Assembly: GCA_024704175.1 (NCBI GenBank)
Contig: CP085629.1
Span: 3,348,001-3,412,000, forward strand
DNA: 64,000 bases
Source: Paenibacillus sp. P25
GTDB lineage: Bacteria; Bacillota; Bacilli; Paenibacillales; NBRC-103111
Direction: 5' to 3'
Each line of letters starts with the position of its first letter. The stretch's first letter is position 1. This document shows positions 57,208-64,000 of this stretch, in pieces. The position numbers and the translations under genes were made by a program. The notes beneath the pieces are model-generated. The model did no database searches, was not told the DNA's origin, and worked only from the letters and a program-made list of their open reading frames with translations.

Positions 57208-57368
57208 GAGGGCCTGGGTATGGGGTTCCGACCGCTTTAGAAATCCGGTTCCATGAATGAAGCCCTTAGCGGGCGGAACCGGATTTCAAATGCGGACGCT
57301 GGAAGCTTCAAAGTTTTCCATCGGAAAACTACTTCGTAAGCTTAGGCTTACCCCATACCCAGGCCCTC
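57208..57368. repeat. Nested inverted-repeat element, ~161 bp
   Basis: An exact 18-bp inverted repeat GAGGGCCTGGGTATGGGG (57208-57225) / CCCCATACCCAGGCCCTC (57351-57368) encloses two further hairpins. These are a perfect 13-bp one, GAAATCCGGTTCC / GGAACCGGATTTC (57240-57252 with 57275-57287), and AGTTTTCC-ATC-GGAAAACT (57312-57330). No gene is encoded in the 460-bp gap. The layout suits a structured RNA, a MITE-like element or a large cruciform. No target duplication is visible. Confidence 0.7.
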
Positions 57369-57478
57369 TTGGATCGACGTTACTGCCGACTGCTGCGTTT
57401 TTTAACTCCCATATTCGTCAAAAGCACCATTTTAACCATGAACCAAACCTAGGCCCTTGATCACGACTTCTGACTCGG

Positions 57479-59845
57479 CTAGGAACCCACCATCTTCTTA
57501 TACTCTCCCGGCGTCAGGCCCATGATTTCCTTGAACACCTTGATAAAATAATACGAGTCGCCGTAGCCGACCTGCCGGCCGATTTCATTGATCTTCAGGT
57601 CGCCCTCAGCAAGCGGCTCCTTGCTTTTCTCGATGCGGACGCGCTTCAAATACTCGACGAACGGCTGTCCCGTGATTTGCTTGAACAGGCGGCTGATGTA
57701 AGCGGGGTTTAAATTCAGCTGCTCGGCGACGGAGTTCAGGGAAATGTCCCGGCTGTAGTCCCGCTCCAGGATTTCGACCACTCTTGCGATATGATGGTTT
57801 CCTTTCGCATTCATTTCCCGCTCGATATATGCGGTCGTCATATGAATAAGCTGACGGAACCAAAGGCTGATTTTATCGAGGGAATCCTGATCGAGCAGCT
57901 CCCGGTACGGGTCCGCCCTGCCGCCGACCACGGCCCGGATATCCGTCCCGAGCTGATGGTACATGCTCATGAATCCCGTGAGCAGCTGCACGAACAAGGG
58001 CTGGATTTGGTTATAATGCAGCTTGTTTTTGCGGGCGTCGATGTCGGCAACGAGGTCCGCGAGCATCTGAAGCGCTTCCGCCTCCCGTGCCGTTTTGACA
58101 TACCCGAACAGCAGCTCGGCCTTCTGCTTCGGATAGACAAGCTCGTTCCCGCTGTCGATCATCACATCGTCGATGGATATGACATAGCCTTTGCCGTAAA
58201 TCATCCGGTATTTCAGCGCCTCCAGCGCTTCCTCGTAAGCCTGCGGCGGCTCGCAGATCGTCCCGGCCACCCTCCCGACCCCGATCGTAAAGTCGCTGTT
58301 CAGCCGGAGCTTCAGCACATCAAGCAGCTTCTGCGCGAGCTGGAACACCCGCTGGCGGTCCATACCGTTTTCGCCCAGCACCACCGCAATCTGATCCTTA
58401 CCGGTATCCACGACAAAATGCTTGACCGGCAGCGCGCCCGAGCTTTCGACCGCATCGATCACCCGGAGGCTGAACAGATCGCTTGTGATCATATCCCCTC
58501 CCGCCTGCAGGCTTCTGTCGCCGTCCAGCGCCAGCAGCAGCACGGCCAGGTCCTGCGTATCGATATCGATGCCCAAATAAGCGAGCTTCCCGATCACCTC
58601 TTCCTCCGTCAGCGAATGGGGTGCAGCAGCGAATATTTGAACCGCTCCCGGTGAAAAGGCAGGCTTTCCTCCAGCCTCTCTTTGTAGAAATCGCGCTCGA
58701 CGATCGTAGTTTGCACAAAGCTTCCGATATCGTGAATCTCATCGGAACGGCCCGGCTTCCGCTCCGGCCTTCCGCCGATCAGCGCATTCAGACGGGAGAT
58801 CGGCAAATACAGGCGGCGGGAGGAGAGATAGGCGAGCGCAACCGAGAGGAGCAGCAGAAGCAGCGCAGACCCTACGATCGTTTGCTTAATGGATGCCGTG
58901 CCTTTGGAAAGCGCTTCCATATCCGAGATATTGATAAACGTCCAATGCAGCGGCGGGGAGGTGGCATAGGTGATCAGCTTTTGCTTTTGACTTAATTCGG
59001 TGACGTAGGAACCGGTTCGGCCGACGATCCTCCGCCCCTCGGGCACGATGCCGGACAACGATTGATGGAGATAGGCGGCTTCCTGATGAAGCATGACAGC
59101 CGCCGTCCGAAGACACGGCAAAAATATGGTCCTGATCGCTCAGCTTGCTGACGAGATCCCGGTAAATGACGCTTGCATCCAGGTTTATGATCAGGGCGTT
59201 TCCGTTCTTATTCGACTTGTAGACGAGCGATAACAGGCTCTTCTCGGCGGCATGGCCCGGTCTTGACATCCGGGTATCCAGGATCACGGGGTTGTTCTTC
59301 TTGTCTTCCAGCGCGCCGAGCCAGTCCTTATCGTAAAAGTCGTCCAAAGCGAACTGCCGGTTGGTCCCGCCGCTCTCCGAGGTGAGAACGAGATTTTTGC
59401 CGCTGTCGTAAAAATAAACGGAATCCACAAACTCATTGGAAAGCTTGAAGGAATTGATTGTCAGGATGGCGTTTTTCTTCGCTTCCAAATAGCCGTACAG
59501 GGCGGGCAAATCCTCCCGCGGAAGCTCTCCCTGCAGGCCTTCATAATAGCCGCCGTTCGGAAACCGTTCAAAATCCTGGAAGGGCTGGTTCAGCGCGAGC
59601 AGATTGGAATTTTCCTTGATCCGGTTGAGCACGATTTCAATCGCGTTGATGGTCTGGTTCAAATACTGCAGCTTGCTGCTCCCGGTCTCCTGCTCGAACG
59701 TTCTCGCGACCTTATAGTACGCGACAACATTGGACAGCAGGTTCGGCAGGACGGCAATGAGCACCGTGGTCATAATCAGCTTGATAAAAAACCGCTTCCG
59801 CCCGATCTTATGAAAAACAGCGATCCAATTGGAAGCATCGAGCAT
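57479..59845 (-). CDS. Membrane-anchored AraC family regulator with extracellular sensor (two frameshifts)
   Basis: After repair about 788 residues. N-terminal membrane segment (FIKLIMTTVLIAVLPNLLSNVVAYY), an extracellular Cache-like region (~250 residues, FVDSVYFYDSGKNLVLTSESGG), and a second membrane segment (TIVGSALLLLLLSVALAYLSSRRL). A GGDEF-like intracellular region follows (VVLGENGMDRQRVFQLAQKLLDVL ... FTIGVGRVAGTICEPPQAYEEALEALKYRM). Then comes the AraC double helix-turn-helix (ARVVEILERDYSRDISLNSVAEQLNLNPAYISRLFKQITGQPFVEYLKRVRIEKSKE ... INEIGRQVGYGDSYYFIKVFKEIMGLTPGEYKK). Frames change near 59095 and near 58621 (four C should be five). It sits between the GntR-LacI gene and the sialidase operon and is a likely activator of the latter. 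Confidence 0.85.
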
Positions 59846-59851
59846 GTGAGC

Positions 59852-60944
59852 CTACCCCTTTGCAGCGATTTTCCGCTCTTCCTCGTGCTTTCCCTGACAA
59901 TCAGCTCCGGCTGCAGCACCTGAGTCCGGTTCTCTTGTCCCTCCCCTTCGAGAAGCGCCTGCGCGGCCTGCTTACCCGTTTCGTAAGTCTGGAACCTGAC
60001 CGAGGTCAGCTTCACCTGCAGCATTTCACAAATATTCGTATTGTCGCAGCCGACCAGGCCCAGGTCCTCCCCACCCGAAGCCCGATGTTCTCCGCCGCAT
60101 TGAAGGCCCCTTTGGCAATCCCGTCGTTGAAACAAAAGATACCGTCCGGCCGGTCCTCGCGCTGCAGCGACCGCAAAGCGCCGCCATAGCCCTCTCCCTC
60201 CGTCTCGAACGTAGGCTCGAAGATGACGAAATCCTGACGCACCGGCAAATTCGCCTCGGTCAGCGCGCAGATGTAGCCCTGATATCTTTCGGAAGATGCG
60301 GAGTACACGGGCCGGGACAGGAAAGCAATCTTCGTATAACCTGCAGCAATCAGGTGTTTCGTACCCAGATACCCGGCATAGAAATTGTTCGAGATCACTC
60401 TAGGCGCCTCGATCCCTTCTACCATCCGATGGCAAAATACAAACGGTACCCCCGCTTCCTTCAGCTTATAAAAAGGTTCCAAATCCACGGTGCCATGGAT
60501 GGCCGGAACGATGATCAATCCCTGCACGCCACTGCCGATTAATTTGTTGATATGCCTTGTTTGCTTGTCATAACGGTTATCTGTATTGCAGATCAATAAA
60601 TTGACATCCTGATCGCTGGCCACATCGCTGACGCCGCGGACGATGCCCGGGTAAATGTAATGCTGGATGTCAGGAATGAGCAGCCCCCAGGTGGCCGTCC
60701 CTTTTTCGTTATGCCGTTTCCCTGGGCGGATGCTTTCGGAAACATACGTCCCGCTTCCGTCGCGGGCGTACAGCGACCCTTCGCCGATCAGCTCCGAAAT
60801 CGCCCGCTCGATCGTCGTTCGCGCCGCCTGATAGGTCGCCGACAGCGCCGTTCTGGAAGGCGACCGCTCATGCGGCTTTAAGGAAGCGATATGCGCCATA
60901 AGCTGTTCTTTCACCTGTATGTAACGAAGCGTATTGATATTCAT
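59852..60944 (-). CDS. GntR-type DNA-binding domain fused to LacI-type sensor (AraR-like; two frameshifts)
   Basis: The N-terminal GntR winged helix reads NTLRYIQVKEQLMAHIASL, SPSRTALSATYQAARTTIERAISELIGEGSLYARDGSGTYVSE. A periplasmic-binding-protein-like sensor follows (ATWGLLIPDIQHYIYPGIVRGVSDVASDQDVNLLICNTDN, GVQGLIIVPA, RVISNNFYAGYLGTKHLIAAGYTKIAFLS, FCFNDGIAKGAF). Near 60070 a G run of four should be five (RVG-EDLGLVGCDNTNICEML). A further change near 59897 brings the frame to a TAG at 59852, just before the AraC start. About 364 residues. Such fusions repress sugar-utilisation genes; it probably controls the AraC gene and sialidase operon downstream. Confidence 0.85.
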
Positions 60945-60972
60945 GGACCTGCCTCCCGACCTTTACCTGTAT

Positions 60973-61000
60973 TACTGATTTCCTACCAATCATACTGATT
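60973..61000. promoter_or_regulatory. Direct repeats upstream of the GntR-LacI regulator
   Basis: TACTGATT occurs at 60973-60980 and 60993-61000, exactly 20 bases apart (two helical turns), 30-55 bases before the regulator start and next to an AT-rich ATTATAATAT stretch. This would suit autoregulation. Confidence 0.35.
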
Positions 61001-61200
61001 ATAATATAACCCCGGGAGGGAAAGTTTGCCATAGTTTTAGGAACAAAAAAATTAGCGGCCCTTTGGCCATCAGGTAATTGACCTTACCGATATCCTTGTC
61101 GGCCTGCACAATTCTGTATAGACATCAGCCCAATCCGAAGCGTTCCCGGCCACATATATTGCATTAGCCTATTAGCCTATTTGAACAGGAGTGTTTTCCA

Positions 61201-61472
61201 ATGGCATTTACCCCTCCACCCGGACCACCATTAGGAGCGGTCGGTTATGCGCCGCCTTCGTTTCCCCGCCAACCGCTTTAATAGTTAGTCCTTTTACGCT
61301 TTCCCGATGCTTGTTTAGATACACTTTTGTGTGGCTGATTAATGGAAACAGCTTCTGGTTTTATCCTACTTCCGTCGGACGTTTTACGGTAACCGGTTTT
61401 TGGTGGACCGGCAGAATATGGTTGCCCCTTGTGCTGGGCTTCAGAGAAATTGCATCATTTTCATGCTTTTGA
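61201..61472 (+). CDS. Small proline-rich protein with aromatic C-terminus (one frameshift)
   Basis: ATG 61201 lies 7 bases after AGGAGTG and encodes MAFTPPPGPPLGAVGYAPPSFPRQPL, then a stop. In the neighbouring frame the sequence continues CLFRYTFVWLINGNSFWFYPTSVGRFTVTGFWWTGRIWLPLVLGF and ends REIASFSCF at 61472. A Pro-Gly-rich head plus a short, highly aromatic beta-rich tail (TFVWLxNGNxFWFYPT) is a layout I associate with small spore- or surface-associated proteins of Bacillales. The function is unknown. The two parts join near 61280 by an indel. About 88 residues. Confidence 0.5.
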
Positions 61473-61487
61473 AGAAGGCTTGGTGAA

Positions 61488-61545
61488 TCACAAAAAAGAC
61501 CGTCTCCCGCGGAAAAATCCGCACTGGAAACGGCCTGGCCGGCGT
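61488..61545. terminator. Terminator between the small protein and the acetyltransferase gene
   Basis: ACCGTcTCC ... GGAaACGGc encloses an inner GCGGA/TCCGC hairpin. On the minus strand it ends in TTTTTTG, directly after the acetyltransferase stop. Confidence 0.75.
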
Positions 61546-61553
61546 GACCGGAC

Positions 61554-62341
61554 CTATTCGATCCGAATGCCGAAATGCTTATGTAAAGCTTCGTGATACT
61601 CCTCTTTCGTCCGGGGAACGAAGGTATGTACACCGCCCGAGGTAAAAATGCGGAATTCCTCCCCGGCTATCGTATTCCGGCCTTCGCGGGTACGGACGGC
61701 GACCATCGGTCGCTGCAGAAAAATGGAGTCCGGGGCGTTCTCGCACCAGAAGGTAGCCATAATAAAATCCTTCGGGAGCTGCGGCTCCTCCGTGAAGGAA
61801 TAGATCCGGCTCCACTCCCCGTGCTTCCGTTCGCAGAGCACCCAGCCGAAGTACGGGTCTCGCTCCATCCGGTACGTCTCTTCCCCTGCGGTTGCTCCAA
61901 GCCCTCGATCAGCTGAACCGGACGGCGGGGTACGATCCCGCCCACTCCGACATCGCACAGGAAGCGGTCGTTCCCGACCTCGACCTGCAGCACCTGGTGC
62001 CGCCGTTTCGGAGGCGGGTCCGTCTCGTCTCGCCAGAAGCGGGCCATGAAATCCGTGACGGGGTACCCGAGCTCCCGCAGCGACCAGCCGAACAAGGCGT
62101 TGAGCTCAAAGCAGTAGCCGCCGCGCCGGCGGGTGACGATTTTATCAAAGAGATCGGGAATTTCAAGCGACAGCGGTACACGTTTTAATATATCGAGGTT
62201 TTCGTACGGCACGGTATGGAGATGGCATTCCTGCAGAGCGGCGAGCGTCTCCCCGTCGCCGTCCAGCGGACCGTCATAGCCGATGCGGTCCAAGTAAGCG
62301 CGTACTTCGGGTTTGATCTCCGGGATCAGATTCTCCTTCAT
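61554..62341 (-). CDS. Arylamine N-acetyltransferase (one frameshift)
   Basis: NAT enzymes transfer acetyl from acetyl-CoA to arylamines through a Cys-His-Asp triad. All three residues are visible: C77 in RRGGYCFELN, H115 in KRRHQVLQV and D130 in FLCDVGVGG. The start VRAYLDRIGYDGPL and HTVPYENLDI are also typical. Near 61890 the frame changes and continues TAGEETYRMERDPYFGWVLCERKHGEWSRIYSFTEEPQ ... NAPDSIFLQRPMVAV, ending HKHFGIRIE at 61554. About 263 residues. Monocistronic. Confidence 0.88.
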
Positions 62342-62428
62342 GGGTGCGGCCTCCTTTCCGATCTACGCTCATCTTCTCACAATCCGTGAAACGAGGTCAA
62401 CGGAAAAACCTTAGCGTGCAGAGAATAA

Positions 62429-62456
62429 ACAGGGACTATCCCTTTTGGGACAGCCC
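62429..62456. terminator. Terminator downstream of the large surface protein gene
   Basis: GGGACTATCCC-TTTT-GGGACAGCCCC folds into a 10-11 bp stem with two mismatches. The T tract (TTTGTTTTTT) is on the plus strand; on the minus strand it is followed by TGTTTATTC. Confidence 0.55.
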
Positions 62457-62465
62457 CTTTGTTTT

Positions 62466-64000
62466 TTACTTGCTACCCGACATGCCCGACCATTGGGTTA
62501 TCAAGGCATTGGCATCGGCAAGAAGAATGGCCTTTACGATAGGATCCATTTCTTCTCCTAAAGGTCTGCTGTTCAGATGCTTCACAAAATCCTGCATATG
62601 CTTGGCCGCATGATCCGGCCGGTTCATATCCAGCTGATGCTGGGCTTGCTTAAGGCTGTTACTGAGTTGAGACAGCATCGGGCCCTTCATTCGATCTTTA
62701 TAGCGTTCAAACAGCCGATTTATCGAATTAACGCTTGTGGCTACTTGAATCTGGACCTTCTGCTGAAGCTTGTTTCCGGCGGCATCTTCAGCAGAAACAA
62801 CTACTGTATGGGTGCCCGGCTTTCCTGCAAGGTCAATGACGACGCTCGGCCCCTTGGTCAGATCCACCTTGTATACAGCATTGTATACGGAATCACTTAC
62901 GCTGATCTGCGCGGAAACCAGCCCGGATAGGTTATCGAATGCCTGGAACGCTAGAGGCAGATAGTCTTCAAAGGAGTCACCCTCCTTTATTTCCCGGCCG
63001 TTCACGCTTAGCTTGAAGCCGGGAACGGTTTGGTCTATTTTAAAGCTTTGCTGCTGAACATCCTCGGCATTCCCGGCCCGGTCCGTTGAACGGTACTGCA
63101 GGGTATAAAGACCGTCTTGGAGCATGAACGGCCCCGAATAAGCCCGCCAATCTCCGCTGTCTCCGATTTTGTATTCCGTCTTGGCTACCCCGGATAAATC
63201 ATCCGCATGACCTGCAAGGTGATTTCCCCGGAGGTGTACCAGCCATTGCTGCCAGCACCGGTTAAATTCAGTGTGGTAACCGGCTTCATTTGATCCAGCA
63301 AGCACCGAAACGGAATCGGACAGAGGCGATTCGGAAGACAAGCCCATATGGCTGACCTTGTAATAATATTTCACTGCGGGATCCATTCCCGTATCCGTGA
63401 AGGACGTGGCGCCGCCCCTATAAATAGGAGCATAGGGACCGTCTGCATCGATAGATCTATAAAGGGTGTAGGATGTCGACCCCAGCGCTTTGTTCCAGGC
63501 TAGCGTCGCGGAATCGGATGTTATCGAGACGGCGTGAAGCCCCATCAACGGATCCGGAGTAAGGTTGTTGTCCACAATCAGGATCCAGTTGATCAAAGGA
63601 TCCTGAGCGACCGTATTTCTCACCGTAACTTCAATCGTGCCGCCGGTTACGTCAATCGTATGGGCATACACCTTATTGGAGATGAACGTGATGGCCGTCT
63701 TTTTAACCCCATTGATATACAAATCCGCTTTTCTGGTCGCGTTGCTCCATATATCGTTAAAGCCCGTATAAACCGTGTAGGAGCCGTTGTTCACCGTAAA
63801 TTTGTACGTCAGATCCGTACCGGCAGGCGAATTGGCCACGTTGCCGCCGTTCAGATAGCGGAGCGTCGAGAATATATCTCCCTCAGCCGAACCGGCCGGA
63901 TTCGAATTCGTTCCGACATAGCCCCAAGGCAAGGCATCGGCGGCACGATACACTTGTTCCACAACACTCTTATTTAGAAGCGTGTCCTGAAGGTAGGAGG
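62466..64000 (-). CDS. Large secreted surface protein, C-terminal part (CBM-, FN3-, Ig- and FIMAH-like domains)
   Basis: The frame is open to the window edge, so the N-terminus lies outside. Visible domains in order: a carbohydrate-binding/malectin-like module (GSYTVYTGFNDIWSNATRKADLYINGVKK ... GTIEVTVRNTV), a fibronectin type III domain (HAVSITSDSATLAWNKALGSTSYTLYRS), and an OmpL47-like Ig domain (GWYTSGEITLQV ... DWRAYSGPFMLQDGLYTLQYRSTDRAGNAE). A second Ig-like stretch follows, then a C-terminal FIMAH-like helical domain (INRLFERYKDRMKGPMLSQLSNSLKQAQHQLDMNRPDHAAKHMQDFVKHL). Two compensating indels near 63290 and 63210 scramble ~25 residues. Such tails are common on secreted polysaccharide lyases and glycosidases of Paenibacillus; the catalytic part is not in view. 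Confidence 0.75.
   Translation of the reverse strand, partial: SYLQDTLLNKSVVEQVYRAADALPWGYVGTNSNPAGSAEGDIFSTLRYLNGGNVANSPAGTDLTYKFTVNNGSYTVYTGFNDIWSNATRKADLYINGVKKTAITFISNKVYAHTIDVTGGTIEVTVRNTVAQDPLINWILIVDNNLTPDPLMGLHAVSITSDSATLAWNKALGSTSYTLYRSIDADGPYAPIYRGGATSFTDTGMDPAVKYYYKVSHMGLSSESPLSDSVSVLAGSNEAGYHTEFNRCWQQWLVHLRGNHLAGHADDLSGVAKTEYKIGDSGDWRAYSGPFMLQDGLYTLQYRSTDRAGNAEDVQQQSFKIDQTVPGFKLSVNGREIKEGDSFEDYLPLAFQAFDNLSGLVSAQISVSDSVYNAVYKVDLTKGPSVVIDLAGKPGTHTVVVSAEDAAGNKLQQKVQIQVATSVNSINRLFERYKDRMKGPMLSQLSNSLKQAQHQLDMNRPDHAAKHMQDFVKHLNSRPLGEEMDPIVKAILLADANALITQWSGMSGSK

Overview
The window reads like the chromosome of a Paenibacillus-type member of the Paenibacillaceae (Bacillales). The evidence is a GC-rich Gram-positive gene style with AGGAGG-type ribosome sites, several Lpl-type carbohydrate ABC transporters without their own ATPase, YesM/YesN-like two-component pairs, a membrane-anchored AraC regulator, GlpP, a T-box, CcpA-type cre sites, lipoteichoic-acid-synthase and KimA homologues, and a C-terminal FIMAH-like domain. 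No rRNA, tRNA or CRISPR array was seen. Genus is an inference from gene content, not from a marker gene.

A technical point governs the reading of everything else. Roughly half of the genes are broken by single-base indels. At about 20 of roughly 40 junctions the reading frame is restored by adding one base to a run that should be 5 to 7 identical bases and appears one base short. This is the signature of an uncorrected long-read assembly rather than biological decay. I therefore give full-length spans for such genes and state where the frame changes.

Layout. 1-3.7 kb: a partial secreted protein, a small membrane peptide, a TetR regulator, lspA and a DODA-type dioxygenase behind a clear promoter/operator, and a cupin-XRE regulator. 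3.7-7.4 kb: an LtaS-like sulfatase, then a MerR-controlled operon (carboxymuconolactone decarboxylase family, MerR, short-chain dehydrogenase) with a textbook 19-bp-spacer MerR promoter. 7.4-14.4 kb: a complete sugar-uptake operon (sensor kinase, AraC response regulator, binding protein, two permeases). 14.4-17.9 kb: glycerate metabolism (D-2-hydroxyacid dehydrogenase, glycerate kinase) with a divergent CdaR regulator. 17.9-22.5 kb: an orphan sugar-binding lipoprotein, a MATE exporter and a Gfo/Idh/MocA oxidoreductase. 22.8-24.6 kb: an intact IS3-family element and a relic of an ISL3-type transposase. 24.6-27.8 kb: KimA-like potassium importer and a PAS sensor kinase. 28-34 kb: a Ugp-like glycerophosphodiester operon (binding protein, two permeases, two GDPD enzymes, one lipoprotein) behind cre sites. 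34-36.6 kb: MgtC-like protein, the glycerol-3-phosphate antiterminator GlpP and a HAD-IIA phosphatase, two of which sit directly behind leader terminators. 36.6-42 kb: a sugar-catabolic operon (binding protein, two TIM-barrel isomerases, one Gfo/Idh oxidoreductase) and a divergent DeoR regulator. 42-45 kb: argS with an upstream T-box, and a YdeI-like protein. 45-48.7 kb: a fixABCX electron-transfer-flavoprotein operon ending in an unannotated 47-residue peptide. 48.7-49.7 kb: two VOC proteins. 49.7-61 kb: a sialidase operon (binding protein, two permeases, cytoplasmic and secreted GH33 enzymes), a nested inverted-repeat element, a membrane AraC regulator and a GntR-LacI regulator. 61-64 kb: a small proline-rich protein, an arylamine N-acetyltransferase and the C-terminal part of a large surface protein.

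The unifying theme is scavenging of polymer-derived sugars, sialosides and glycerophosphodiesters under local regulators and probable CcpA control. The most suggestive unexplained arrangement is the glycerol-3-phosphate neighbourhood: an operon that would generate glycerol-3-phosphate next to GlpP, which is flanked by two genes that can only be transcribed through terminators.
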